In this document: positions 17,506-25,943 of the stretch, piece after piece
How the letters are laid out: every line of letters starts with the position of its first letter
Numbering within the stretch: position 1 is the stretch's first letter
Made by a program: the position numbers and the translations under genes
Origin: an uncultured Curtobacterium sp.
GTDB lineage: Bacteria; Actinomycetota; Actinomycetes; Actinomycetales; Microbacteriaceae
NCBI GenBank assembly: GCA_913778205.1
Contig: CAJYUW010000052.1
Span: 1 to 64,000, forward strand
Reading direction: 5' to 3'
DNA: 64,000 bases
Notes under the pieces: model-generated
Told to the model about the DNA's origin: nothing
The model's input: the letters and a program-made list of their open reading frames with translations, nothing else
The model's database searches: none

Positions 17506-17541
17506 CAATCGATTGACAAAACCGCTCGGACAGTGATGCTA
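17506..17541. promoter_or_regulatory. Divergent promoters with a shared palindromic operator
   Basis: CAATCGATTG (17506-17515) is a perfect 10-bp palindrome. The plus-strand -35 TTGACA (17513-17518) overlaps it, with GATGCT at 17535-17540 as -10, seven bases before the ROK start. On the minus strand TTGTCA (17519-17514) is followed after 18 bases by GACGCT for the permease operon. A repressor on the palindrome would block both promoters, which fits autoregulation by the adjacent ROK protein. Confidence 0.65.
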
Positions 17542-17547
17542 GGGAGC

Positions 17548-18792
17548 ATGGACCAGCCCCGTCAACCCTCTCGGCGAACCGTGCTGCTCGGCGGAACACG
17601 CCACAGCGGCACCAACATCGCCGACGTCGGGACGCGCAACCGGGCACTCGTGCTCGACCTCGTCCGCAGGGCCGGGCCCGTCCACCGTGCCGACCTCGCC
17701 CGCGGCACCGGTCTCAGCCCGCAGACGGTCTCCAACATCGCGGCACGGCTGCTCGCCGAGGGACTCGTCGGTCACGTCGAGGAGCGGGCGCTCGCCGTGG
17801 TGCCGGCAGCACGGACCGCGATCGGGGTGCACCTCGACCCCGCGGCGTTCGAGGCGGTCCTGGTCGACCTCACCGGGACCGTCCTCGTGGCGGAGCACCA
17901 CGACCTCGCGGCCCGGGCCGAACCGGGCGCGGTGCTCGACGCGATGGCGGCGGCGGTCGGTCGACTCCGTGCCGAGGCACCCGACCGGGACGTGCGCGGG
18001 GTCACGGTCGCCGTGCCCGGTCCCGTCGACCTCGGCGAGGAGCGTCTCCGGACGCCCGCGCAGCTCCGCCCGTGGTCCGCCTACCCGCTCGCCGCCGAGT
18101 TGACCGCCCGGACCGGCACCGAGGTCCACCTCGAGAAGGACGCGATCGCCGGCGCGTTCGGGGAGGCCTGGACGAGCCCGGAGCGCCAGGACCTCGTGGC
18201 CGTGCACCTCGGCAGCGGCGTCAGCGCCGCCGCCGTGGCGTCCGGCGAGGTCGTCCGGGGTTCGACCGGGAACGCGGGGGAGTTCGGCGGCATGCCGGTG
18301 TACGCGCACGGTCGGTGGACCGCGGTGTGGGAGGCGTGCCAGCCGCTCCAGCAGGTCCGACGCGCGGTCGCGGCCGGGCTCATCGACGTCGAGGTCGCGT
18401 CCGACGACGCCGCCGCGGTCCGTGCCGCCTACGCACGGCTGTGCCGGGAGCCCGCGGCGGCGGGACTCGTCGCCGAGGGCGGCGCCGCACTCGGGTCCGC
18501 CCTGGCGCACGTGGTCGAGCTCCTCGACGTCCCGAGGGTCACCATCGGCGGCAGCGCCGCGGTGCTCGGCGGCGAACCCTTCCTCGACGCCGTCCGCTCG
18601 CGGCTCCGCGAGCGGCTGCCGCGCGGTCCGCACGCCGAGGTCGCGTTCTCGACCGCCGGCGAGGTCGCCGTCGCCCGCGGTGCGGCGTGCTCCGCGATCG
18701 CGCGGAGCATCGATGCCCCGTCGCCCGTCGCCTCGGCGCGACGACGGACGGGAGGCACGGTGCGCGCCCGCAGCATCAGCCACCCCTGGTGA
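17548..18792 (+). CDS. ROK family transcriptional repressor
   Basis: 414 residues. A winged helix-turn-helix sits near residues 40-75 (GPVHRADLARGTGLSPQTVSNIAARLL), followed by a ROK sugar-kinase-like domain (GSGVSAAAVASGEVVRGSTGNAGEFGGMPVY). The ROK zinc motif CxCGxxGCxE is absent, and the phosphate-loop and ND motifs are degenerate, so it should sense sugar rather than phosphorylate it. It is divergent from the mannoside ABC operon and probably controls it. ATG 17548 was taken as a likely leaderless start; ATG 17536 is an in-frame alternative. The last ~20 codons are formed by half of a family A repeat. Confidence 0.88.
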   Translation: MDQPRQPSRRTVLLGGTRHSGTNIADVGTRNRALVLDLVRRAGPVHRADLARGTGLSPQTVSNIAARLLAEGLVGHVEERALAVVPAARTAIGVHLDPAAFEAVLVDLTGTVLVAEHHDLAARAEPGAVLDAMAAAVGRLRAEAPDRDVRGVTVAVPGPVDLGEERLRTPAQLRPWSAYPLAAELTARTGTEVHLEKDAIAGAFGEAWTSPERQDLVAVHLGSGVSAAAVASGEVVRGSTGNAGEFGGMPVYAHGRWTAVWEACQPLQQVRRAVAAGLIDVEVASDDAAAVRAAYARLCREPAAAGLVAEGGAALGSALAHVVELLDVPRVTIGGSAAVLGGEPFLDAVRSRLRERLPRGPHAEVAFSTAGEVAVARGAACSAIARSIDAPSPVASARRRTGGTVRARSISHPW

Positions 18793-18836
18793 GCGACATG
18801 CGTCGCGCGAGGCGGGTCGTACCTCCCGGACGGCGC
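18735..18836. repeat. Spread-out family A repeat at the ROK 3' end
   Basis: The arm GACGGACGGGAGGCACGG lies inside the end of the ROK gene and a weaker opposite arm (TACCTCCCGGACGGC) lies near 18822-18836. The large spacing suggests a decayed or interrupted copy rather than a working hairpin. Confidence 0.5.
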
Positions 18837-18875
18837 GCCGTTACGTGCCGTGTCGCGGCCCGCGGCCGCGCGTCG

Positions 18876-18881
18876 TAGGTT
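18876..18881 (+). promoter_or_regulatory. -10 hexamer of the DUF1684 gene (leaderless)
   Basis: TAGGTT lies six bases before ATG 18888 with no ribosome-binding site between them. Confidence 0.6.
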
Positions 18882-18887
18882 CGCTGC

Positions 18888-19691
18888 ATGACCACCTCGA
18901 CGACCGCACCGTTCGCCACCGACTGGGCCGCCTGGCACGACGCGCACGAGGCCGCGCGGGCGAGCGAGCACGGGTTCCTCGCGATCACGAGCATCCGGTG
19001 GCTGCGGGCCGAGCCCGAGCGGTTCGAGGACGTACCCGGGGCGTGGTCGACCGCCGAGGACGGGCCGGTCGTCGCGCTCGACCCCGGGCAGTCGATCGAG
19101 GTCGACGGGCAGGTCGTGACCGGCACGCACCGGTTCGGGTCGCTCGCCGAGCGGTCCGGCGTCGACGCGGTGTGGCGCGACGGCGACGAGACCGTCGTCA
19201 TCGAGGTCGCACGGCGCGGCGGCAGCGACATCATCCGGCCGCGACGCCCCTCTGCGCCGCTGCGCACCTCCTACCGGGGGACACCCGCGTACGCACCGGA
19301 CCCCGCGTTCGCCGTCGAGGCCCGCTTCGAGCCGTTCGACGAGCCGCGCGAGGTGACCGTGGGGTCGGTCGTCGACGGCCTCCAGCACGTGTACACCGCG
19401 CCGGGCGTGCTCCGGTTCGACCTCGACGGACCGCGGACGCTCACGGCGTTCAACGGGCACGGCGACGGCCTGCTCGTGCTGTTCACCGACCGGACCTCGG
19501 GCGTGACGACGTACGCGGCGACGCGGAGCCTCGACGTGCCCGCTCCCGACGCCTCGGGCCGGACGACCGTCGACTTCAACCGGGCGACGAACCTCCCGTG
19601 CGCCTACACGCCGCACGCGACCTGCCCGTTGCCGCCCGCCGAGAACCGCCTCGACGTCGCCGTCGAGGCCGGCGAGCGCCTGCCCGCGTAG
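18888..19691 (+). CDS. DUF1684 protein
   Basis: 267 residues. The DUF1684 signature is clear at the C-terminus: TTVDFNRATNLPCAYTPHATCPLPPAENRLDVAVEAGER. An N-terminal helical segment (WAAWHDAHEAARASEHGFLAITSIRWL) is also shared by the family. No signal peptide or membrane helix is seen, so it is cytoplasmic. The biochemical role of the family is unknown; conserved Cys, Pro and Asn near the end could form a site. It stands alone with its own leaderless promoter. Confidence 0.85.
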   Translation: MTTSTTAPFATDWAAWHDAHEAARASEHGFLAITSIRWLRAEPERFEDVPGAWSTAEDGPVVALDPGQSIEVDGQVVTGTHRFGSLAERSGVDAVWRDGDETVVIEVARRGGSDIIRPRRPSAPLRTSYRGTPAYAPDPAFAVEARFEPFDEPREVTVGSVVDGLQHVYTAPGVLRFDLDGPRTLTAFNGHGDGLLVLFTDRTSGVTTYAATRSLDVPAPDASGRTTVDFNRATNLPCAYTPHATCPLPPAENRLDVAVEAGERLPA

Positions 19692-20109
19692 CGGCGGGGC
19701 CGCGGAGTGGCGGCCCCCGCGTCGCCGGGGTCGCGCGGCCGGGCGGTCTGTCGCTTTCGCGAAGGCGACAGTATTCCGCGCGTTCCGCAGCATGATCTGT
19801 CGCTTCCGGAGCACTTGTCTGGGTCAATCCGGCGCGAGTGTCGCTTTGCCGCAGCCGCAGCCGCAGCCGCAGCCGCAGCCGCAGCCGGAGCCGGACGGGG
19901 CGGCAGCGCCAGAGTCTCGTAGCGGCCCGGCCCGCCGCCGCGTACTGCCGGCCCGGCGCCGCGTCCTGCCGCCGCGGCGCCGCGGTCCGCCGACCACGAG
20001 CGCCCCCTCGCATGACGGTGCGCGACACCGCCGCGCCACCGCTCGCGTCACACGACGCAACGTCCGGTCACGTGCGGCAACACCCGTCGCCCGCGACGCT
20101 CGTGCGCCG
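19692..20109. repeat. Repeat-rich gap: family B palindromes and a hexamer array
   Basis: No convincing gene is seen. A perfect-type family B palindrome CTGTCGC-n10-GCGACAG is at 19748-19771, with a half copy near 19796. Six GCCGCA hexamers followed by two GCCGGA units occupy 19848-19895. The hexamer array can be read as Ala-Ala or Gln-Pro repeats, but none of the frames makes a recognisable protein. Confidence 0.7.
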
Positions 20110-20115
20110 TAGCGT
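20110..20115 (+). promoter_or_regulatory. -10 hexamer for the leader ORF and monooxygenase operon
   Basis: TAGCGT lies six bases before ATG 20122, the spacing of a leaderless transcript. It would drive the small upstream ORF and the three coupled monooxygenase genes. Confidence 0.55.
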
Positions 20116-20121
20116 CGCCGC

Positions 20122-20163
20122 ATGACCGACGCCCACCGCCCCACCCCGCCGCACCGTGCCTGA
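20122..20163 (+). CDS. 13-residue leader ORF upstream of the monooxygenase operon
   Basis: ATG 20122 reads MTDAHRPTPPHRA and stops at TGA 20161-20163. The GTG start of the first monooxygenase lies inside its last codons (20156-20158), so the two reading frames overlap by 8 bp. The peptide contains four Pro and two His/Arg pairs but no Cys or Met. It could act as a leaderless entry point for ribosomes (coupling) or as a sensor of translation speed at the prolines. The alternative is that it is only a fortuitous frame. Confidence 0.45.
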   Translation: MTDAHRPTPPHRA

Positions 20164-21343
20164 CCGCACCGTCCTCGTCACCGCCCTGCACGGCGCCGGC
20201 TGGCACCCCGCCGCCTGGCGCGCCGCCGGACCGTCCGCGACGCGACTGAGCAGCCTCCGGCACTGGCGCGAGCTCGTCGTCGAGCAGGACCGCGCCGGGA
20301 TCGACGCCGTCACGATCGAGGACTCCTTCACCGCCGGACCCGTCGACACCGCCGGAGACCTCGACACCTCGACGGTCGTCGGACACCTGGACGCGCTCCT
20401 CGTCGCGAACGCCGTCGCGCCCGCGACCCGCTCGGTCGGCCTGGTGCCGACCGTCTCGGTCACGCACACGGAGCCCTTCCACGTCGCCACGGGCCTCCAG
20501 ACCCTCGACCACGTCTCGCTGGGCCGCGCCGGGTGGCGCCTCCAGGTCAGCCCGTCGACGCGCGAGGCCGCGCTCTTCGGCCGCCGACCCGGCGGTGAGA
20601 CGAGCGAGCACCTGTTCGCCGAGGCCCGCGAGGTCGCCGAGGTCGTCAGCCGTCTCTGGGACAGCTGGGACGACGACGCGATCATCCGGGACGTCGCGAC
20701 CGGCCGCTTCATCGACCGCGACCGCATCCACAACGCGGAGTTCGTCGGCACGCACGTCGCCGTCCACGGCGCGTCGATCGTCCCCCGGTCGCCCCAGGGG
20801 CGGCCGCCGGTGGTCGCGCTCGCCCACGACGCGGCGGCCGCCGCGTTCGCCGTGTCCTCCGCGGACGTCGTCCTCGTCACCCCCACGACCGACCTGGAGG
20901 CGCGACACGCCCTGGCCCGCGTCCGCGACGCCGAGCAGGCGGCCGGGTCCCCCGTCCGTCGACCGGTCCTCGCGGACCTCGCGGTGCTCATCGGGTCCTC
21001 CGGGGACGAGGCTGCGGACGCCCTCGCCGCACTCGACGCCGCCGCGGGTGCACCGTACGCGTCCGGCTCCGACGCGCCCGTGCTCGCGACGACGGCTCCG
21101 GACCTCGTCGACCGGATCGCCGAGCTCCGAGCGCTCGGGTACGCCGGTGTCCGACTCCGTCCGCTGCGCAGCCCCGCCGACAGCACCGCGATCGCCCGCC
21201 TGCTGGTGCCGGCGCTCGTCACGGCCGGTCTGCGAGCCGACGTCGCGTCCCGTCCGACCGCCGATCTGCGGACCCGGCTCGGCATCGCCCCGGCCGTCAG
21301 CAGGTACGCCCGCACTGCCGAGGTCCAGGAGGCCACCGCATGA
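20156..21343 (+). CDS. LLM-class flavin-dependent monooxygenase (1)
   Basis: 395 residues of a luciferase-like TIM barrel: DAVTIEDSF near residue 50, RSVGLVPTVSVTHTEPFHVATGLQTLDHVSLGRAGWRLQVS in the middle, and an insertion loop WDDDAIIRDVATGRF as in SsuD/NtaA-type enzymes. The family uses reduced FMN and oxygen to cleave C-S or C-N bonds or oxidise small molecules. GTG 20156 fixes the start because the frame is open only from there with family sequence. It overlaps the next monooxygenase by 4 bp. The substrate is unknown. Confidence 0.82.
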   Translation: MPDRTVLVTALHGAGWHPAAWRAAGPSATRLSSLRHWRELVVEQDRAGIDAVTIEDSFTAGPVDTAGDLDTSTVVGHLDALLVANAVAPATRSVGLVPTVSVTHTEPFHVATGLQTLDHVSLGRAGWRLQVSPSTREAALFGRRPGGETSEHLFAEAREVAEVVSRLWDSWDDDAIIRDVATGRFIDRDRIHNAEFVGTHVAVHGASIVPRSPQGRPPVVALAHDAAAAAFAVSSADVVLVTPTTDLEARHALARVRDAEQAAGSPVRRPVLADLAVLIGSSGDEAADALAALDAAAGAPYASGSDAPVLATTAPDLVDRIAELRALGYAGVRLRPLRSPADSTAIARLLVPALVTAGLRADVASRPTADLRTRLGIAPAVSRYARTAEVQEATA

Positions 21344-22704
21344 GCACCCGTCGCCAGGTCCACCTCGCCGCGCACTTCCCGGGGGTCAACAACACGACCG
21401 TGTGGAGTGACGAGCGCGCCGAGAGCCAGATCGCGTTCTCGTCCTTCGAACACTTCGCCCGGAACGCCGAGCGGGGCCGCTTCGACTTCCTGTTCCTCGC
21501 CGAGGGCCTGCGCCTCCGCGAGCAGAAGGGTCGGATCCACGACCTCGACGTCGTCGGGCGGCCGAACACGCTCGCGATCCTCGCCGCTCTGGCCGGGGTC
21601 ACCGAGCACATCGGCCTCGTCGGCACGCTGCAGACGACCTTCAACGAGCCCGTCGAGCTCGCGAAGCAGCTCGCCACGCTCGACCACCTCAGCGGCGGAC
21701 GTGCCGGCTGGAACGTCGTGACCAGCTCCGACGCCTTCCACGGCGCGAACTTCCGTCGCGGCGGGTTCCTCGACCACGCCGACCGGTACACCCGTGCGGC
21801 CGAGTTCGTCGGCCTGGCCCGGGAGCTGTGGGACTCGTGGGCGCCGGACGCCGTCGTCGCCGACGCCGCCGCGGGCGTCTTCGCCGAACGGTCGCGCATC
21901 CATGACGTCGACCACCACGGGCCGCAGTTCGACGTCGCCGGCACCTTCCCCGTGCCGCGCAGTCCGCAGGGGCACCCGGTCCTCGTCCAGGCGGGCGACT
22001 CCGACGAGGGTCGGGACCTCGCCGCCCGGCACGCGGAGGTGATCTTCTCGCTGCACACCGAGTTCGAGGACGCCAAGGCCTTCCGCCGCGACGTCACGGC
22101 CCGGCTCGAACGCGCCGGACGGACCGCGGACGAGCTGCTCGTCCTGCCCGGTGCGACGTTCACGATCGGGGACACCGCCGCCGACGCGGAGGAGCGGTCC
22201 CGCGCGATCCGACGCGCCCAGGTCAGCCCGGCCACCGCCATCGCCTTCCTCGAGCAGGTCTGGAACCGCGACCTGTCCGACCACGACGTCGACGGGCCGC
22301 TGCCGACGGTCGAGCCGGACGTCGACGCCGACGCGATCACCCGCGGCCGGGTCCGGCACGTGCGCGACCCGCGTGCGACCGTGCAGGCGTGGCGGGAGCG
22401 CGCCGAGGCGGAACGGCTGTCCACGCGCGACCTCGTCATCGCCGTGTCGACCCGCGGCGGGTTCGTCGGCACCCCCGACCACCTCGCCGCCGAGATCGAC
22501 CGCTACGTGCAGGAGCGCGCGAGCGACGGGTTCGTCGTGGTGCCGCACACGAACCCGTACGGCCTCGACGAGTTCGTCGACCGCGTCGTCCCGCTCCTGC
22601 AGGAACGCGGCGTGTACCGCGAGCACTACGACGACGGCGCTCCGCTCCGACAGACGCTCGGCCTGGCCGGGACCATCGCCCGGCGGACGGCGGTGACCGC
22701 GTGA
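21340..22704 (+). CDS. NtaA/DmoA-type FMN-dependent monooxygenase
   Basis: 454 residues. It has the long form of nitrilotriacetate or dimethyl sulfide monooxygenase: FLAEGLRLRE, LATLDHLSGGRAGWNVVTS, a long insertion after RELWDSW, and PVLVQAGDSDEGRDLAARHAEVIF. Such enzymes are two-component oxygenases that need a separate flavin reductase, which is not present here. Known members attack nitrilotriacetate, dimethyl sulfide or related organosulfur compounds. Start and stop both overlap neighbouring genes by 4 bp, so the three oxygenases are made together. Confidence 0.87.
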   Translation: MSTRRQVHLAAHFPGVNNTTVWSDERAESQIAFSSFEHFARNAERGRFDFLFLAEGLRLREQKGRIHDLDVVGRPNTLAILAALAGVTEHIGLVGTLQTTFNEPVELAKQLATLDHLSGGRAGWNVVTSSDAFHGANFRRGGFLDHADRYTRAAEFVGLARELWDSWAPDAVVADAAAGVFAERSRIHDVDHHGPQFDVAGTFPVPRSPQGHPVLVQAGDSDEGRDLAARHAEVIFSLHTEFEDAKAFRRDVTARLERAGRTADELLVLPGATFTIGDTAADAEERSRAIRRAQVSPATAIAFLEQVWNRDLSDHDVDGPLPTVEPDVDADAITRGRVRHVRDPRATVQAWRERAEAERLSTRDLVIAVSTRGGFVGTPDHLAAEIDRYVQERASDGFVVVPHTNPYGLDEFVDRVVPLLQERGVYREHYDDGAPLRQTLGLAGTIARRTAVTA

Positions 22705-23837
22705 CCGCCGTGCCGCTCTCGGTCCTCGATCTCGTCCCGGTCGCGTCCGGGTCCTCCGCCGCGGGCGCGCTGCACCGCACGATCGACCTCGCCCAGCACG
22801 CCGAGCGTGCCGGCTACGCGCGCTACTGGCTCGCGGAGCACCACCTCAACCCGGGCGTCGCCGGCAGCGCGCCGACCATCGTGATCGGTGCCGTGGCAGC
22901 GGCGACCTCGACGATCCACGTCGGCAGCGCGGCGACCCTGGTCGGCAACGTCCGTGGCCTGCAGATCGCGGAGACCTTCGGCACGCTCGCCGGGCTGTAC
23001 GGGCCGCGGATCGACCTCGGCCTCGGCCGGTCGGGCGCGCCCGCACCCGGGAGCCCGAAGCCGCCCTCGCTCGCACCGCGTGAGGACGAGGTCGTCGACG
23101 GGCTCCTGGTCCCGGCGCCGTTCGAGTTCCGGGTCGCCGCCGGCTCGCGCTTCGCCCTGCAGGGAGAGCTCCTCGGCCGAGTCCCCGGCGACGTCGACCG
23201 CTTCGCGGGGGAGCTCGAGCTCGTCCGCGCGCTGTTCGCCGGTACGTGGACCCGCGACGGGCAGTCCGTCGAGGCACCTCCCGCGACCGGAGCCCCCGTC
23301 GAGCTCTGGATCCACGGGTCCACCGGCGGTGAGAGCGCCCGCACCGCCGGTGCCCTCGGCCTGCCCTACGGCGCGAACTACCACACCTCGCCCGGCACGG
23401 TGCTCGCGTCGGTCCAGGCCTACCGCGACGCGTTCCGACCGGGCGTCCTCGACGCGCCGCACGTCATCGTGTCGGCGGACGTCGTGGTCGGGCGGACGTC
23501 GGACGAGGCATCGGAGCTCGCGCTCGGCTACGGCCAGTGGGTGTGGTCGATCCGCTCGGGGGTCGGGGCGATCGCGTACCCGACGCCGGACGAGGCCCGT
23601 GCACGTCCGCTCGGCGACGAGGCAGCGGCGGCCGTCGCGGACCGTCTCGCGACCCGGTTCGTCGGGGATGCGTCGCACGTCGCCGACCGGCTCGAGACCC
23701 TCCGCCGGGTCACGGGAGCGGACGAGCTCCTCGTCACGACGATCACGCACGACCACCACGCGCGCGTGCGCTCCTACGAGCTGCTCGCCGCCGAGTGGGC
23801 GCGACGTGCCGAGCAGGCGGTGCCGGCCGCGGTCTGA
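22701..23837 (+). CDS. LLM-class oxidoreductase (MsnO8-like) (3)
   Basis: 378 residues. The start LSVLDLVPVASGSSAAGALHRTIDLAQHAERAGYARYWLAEHH and IHVGSAATLVGN are typical of the MsnO8 type of luciferase-like proteins, which include many single-component-looking flavin oxidoreductases of unknown substrate. GTG 22701 overlaps the NtaA-like gene by 4 bp. It ends the operon and is followed by a family A palindrome and a strong bidirectional hairpin. Confidence 0.83.
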   Translation: MTAVPLSVLDLVPVASGSSAAGALHRTIDLAQHAERAGYARYWLAEHHLNPGVAGSAPTIVIGAVAAATSTIHVGSAATLVGNVRGLQIAETFGTLAGLYGPRIDLGLGRSGAPAPGSPKPPSLAPREDEVVDGLLVPAPFEFRVAAGSRFALQGELLGRVPGDVDRFAGELELVRALFAGTWTRDGQSVEAPPATGAPVELWIHGSTGGESARTAGALGLPYGANYHTSPGTVLASVQAYRDAFRPGVLDAPHVIVSADVVVGRTSDEASELALGYGQWVWSIRSGVGAIAYPTPDEARARPLGDEAAAAVADRLATRFVGDASHVADRLETLRRVTGADELLVTTITHDHHARVRSYELLAAEWARRAEQAVPAAV

Positions 23838-23850
23838 GACCCGGTCCCGT

Positions 23851-23898
23851 GACGGACGGGAGGCGCGGTGCCAGCTGGCGCCGCGCCTCCCGTCCGTC
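23851..23898. repeat. Dispersed palindrome, family A
   Basis: Perfect 18-bp arms GACGGACGGGAGGCGCGG and CCGCGCCTCCCGTCCGTC around a 12-bp centre, starting 13 bp after the stop of the third monooxygenase. This is the best-preserved copy in the window. Confidence 0.85.
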
Positions 23899-24058
23899 CT
23901 TCGGCGTCCGGCGTCCGTCGTCCGGAGCGCGGCGCACGTGCCCCGCCGATCGCGAGCGCCGCTGTCGTGCGACGGCGCCGTTGTCGTACGACGTCGGTCG
24001 TGTCGGTCGGCATCGGCACCGCCGCTGGCATCGGCTGCGGCGTCGACCGTCCCCGCAC

Positions 24059-24098
24059 GACGACGCCCCCGCTGCCGATCGGCAGCGGGGGCGTCGTC
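24059..24098. terminator. Bidirectional hairpin terminator
   Basis: A perfect 40-bp palindrome (arms beginning GACGACGCCCCCGCTGCCGA) lies between the convergent monooxygenase operon and the ABC binding-protein gene, 15 bp past the latter's stop. It has the position and strength of a two-way terminator, though T-runs are absent as usual in such GC-rich genomes. Confidence 0.8.
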
Positions 24099-24113
24099 GG
24101 GACGTGACGGCCG

Positions 24114-25130
24114 TCAGCTGTTGTCGAGCGGGAGCCCCTCCGGGTTCACCTCGGAGGTCTTCACGGCCTCGTTCGACAGGTTGTACGCCTGCAGCCACTT
24201 CGCGTAGGTGCCGTCCTCGATGAGCTCGTCGATGGCAGCGGCCACGGGCTTCGCGATGCCGCTGTCCTTCTTCGTGGTCGCGGCGATGAGACCCTGCAAC
24301 GACGAGCCGGCGCCGGAGAACGTGCCCGCGGTCTTCGTCGGCTTCGCGCTGCCCTTGCTCTGCGTGTTCTGGTAGGCGATGGTCGGGTTCGGGCCGAAGT
24401 ACCCGTCAATCTTCCCGGAGTCGAGCGCGAGCTTGATCGCGTTGCCGTCCGGGAAGTACTTGATCGTGAAGTCCTTCCGCTTCGCCTGGAGCTCCTTCTG
24501 CCACTCGAGCAGGATCTTCTCCTGGTTCGTGCCCGAACTGACGGACAGGGTCTTGCCGGCGAGGACGGACGGGTCGCCGTCGAACGTCCACGATGCCGAC
24601 GCGAGCACCTGGAACGCGAGGTTGTCCTGCCGGTAGGAGGCGAAGTCGTACTTCTCCTTGCGCTGCTCGGTGACGGTGATGTTCGAGAAGCCGGCGTCGT
24701 ACTTGCCGCTGTCGATGCCCACGAAGAGGTTGTCCCACGTGGCGTTCTGCACGTCGGCCCGCAGTCCGAGCTTCGCGGCGACGAGACGGCCGAGGTCGGG
24801 CTCGGAACCGGTCAGCGTCTTCTGGTCGTCGCCCGTGAACGCGAGGGGCGGGAACCCGGACGGCAGCGCGCCGACGCCGATGGTCAGCGTGCCGGAGTCG
24901 CGGACGTCCGCCGGCAGGGCGTCGTGGAGCTTCGTGTCCTCGGTGACCTGGACCGTGGTCTCGGTCGCGGCACCGTTCGCGTGCGCACCGATGGTGACCT
25001 TCCCGTCGGCGGTCCCGGACGTGTCGGCCGCGGCGTTCGCCGAGCATCCGGCGAGGGCGACGACGACGCCGGTGGCGAGGACGAGGGCTCCGGCGCGGTG
25101 ACGCCAGCGGGGGGTGGTGATCGTGGGCAT
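24114..25130 (-). CDS. Amino-acid-type ABC transporter substrate-binding lipoprotein (family 3)
   Basis: 338 residues. A signal peptide ends in a lipobox VALAGCSA (Cys about residue 29). The mature protein has the family 3 fold: LTIGVGALPSGFPPLAFTGDDQKTLTGSEPDLGRLVAAKLGLR, WDNLFVGIDSGKYDAGFSNITVTEQRKEKYDF and IAYQNTQSKG. The family binds polar amino acids, cystine and similar small molecules. ATG 25130 has AGGAG. The operon order is permease, ATPase, then this gene. It faces the monooxygenase operon, which may act on the imported compound. Confidence 0.88.
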   Translation of the reverse strand: MPTITTPRWRHRAGALVLATGVVVALAGCSANAAADTSGTADGKVTIGAHANGAATETTVQVTEDTKLHDALPADVRDSGTLTIGVGALPSGFPPLAFTGDDQKTLTGSEPDLGRLVAAKLGLRADVQNATWDNLFVGIDSGKYDAGFSNITVTEQRKEKYDFASYRQDNLAFQVLASASWTFDGDPSVLAGKTLSVSSGTNQEKILLEWQKELQAKRKDFTIKYFPDGNAIKLALDSGKIDGYFGPNPTIAYQNTQSKGSAKPTKTAGTFSGAGSSLQGLIAATTKKDSGIAKPVAAAIDELIEDGTYAKWLQAYNLSNEAVKTSEVNPEGLPLDNS

Positions 25131-25169
25131 GGTTCTCCTGGGTCGGGTGTGTGGGCGAGCGGGTGGGGG

Positions 25170-25943
25170 TCAGCGGACGCGAGCGAGGAAGTCGCGCGTG
25201 CGGGCGTGCTGCGGAGCGTCGATGACCTGGGCCGGCGGCCCCTGTTCGACGACGCGTCCGTGGTCGAGGAAGACGACGTGGTCGGCGACCTCGCGGGCGA
25301 AGGCGACCTCGTGGGTGACGATGACGAGCGTCGTCCCGGAGTCGGCCAGCGACCGGATGACGCCGAGCACCTCACCGACGAGCTCCGGGTCGAGGGCCGA
25401 CGTCGGCTCGTCGAGGAGCACGACCGACGGCTCGAGGGCGAGCGCCCGGGCGATCGCGACGCGCTGCTGCTGACCGCCGGACAGCTGACGCGGTCGAGCG
25501 TCCCCGCGGTCGCCGAGGCCGACCCGCTCGAGCAGGTCCCGCGCTCGCGCGAGCGCCTCCACGCGGGGCGCCCCGGCGGCGATCGGCCCCTCGGCGACGT
25601 TCTCCAGCGCGGTCAGGTGCGGGAACAGCTCGAACCGCTGGAACACGAACCCGATCCGGGACCGCTGGCGACGGATCAGTCGTTCGGGGAGCTCGCGGTA
25701 CCGTGCCGAGCCGTCCCGGCCGGTCCCGAGGCGGACGCCGATCGTCTCGCCGCCGATCGTGACGACGCCCCGGTCGAGCGGTTCGAGGTGGTTGATCGCC
25801 CGGAGGAGCGTGGACTTCCCGGAGCCCGACGGCCCGAGGACGGCCGTGACGCTGCCGGCGGCGAGCGAGAGGTCGATGCCGTCGATGACCCGCAGGTCGC
25901 CGAAGGACTTCACGGCGCCGGTGACGGCGATGGACGCGCTCAT
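25170..25943 (-). CDS. Amino-acid ABC transporter ATP-binding protein
   Basis: 257 residues with Walker A GPSGSGKST, Q-loop GFVFQRFELFPHLTALEN, signature LSGGQQQRVAIARAL, Walker B VVLLDEPTSALDPE and switch His in IVTHEVAFA. The FELFPHLT form is typical of polar amino acid transporters (GlnQ/HisP group). An insertion of about 15 residues (RLGTGRDGSARYREL) precedes the Q-loop. ATG 25943 overlaps the permease stop by 4 bp. Confidence 0.93.
   Translation of the reverse strand: MSASIAVTGAVKSFGDLRVIDGIDLSLAAGSVTAVLGPSGSGKSTLLRAINHLEPLDRGVVTIGGETIGVRLGTGRDGSARYRELPERLIRRQRSRIGFVFQRFELFPHLTALENVAEGPIAAGAPRVEALARARDLLERVGLGDRGDARPRQLSGGQQQRVAIARALALEPSVVLLDEPTSALDPELVGEVLGVIRSLADSGTTLVIVTHEVAFAREVADHVVFLDHGRVVEQGPPAQVIDAPQHARTRDFLARVR

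Noticed and set aside
19848-19895. Start of a Gln-Pro or Ala repeat protein
   Set aside because: The frames are short and bounded by stops, and the hexamer array lies among intergenic palindromes.
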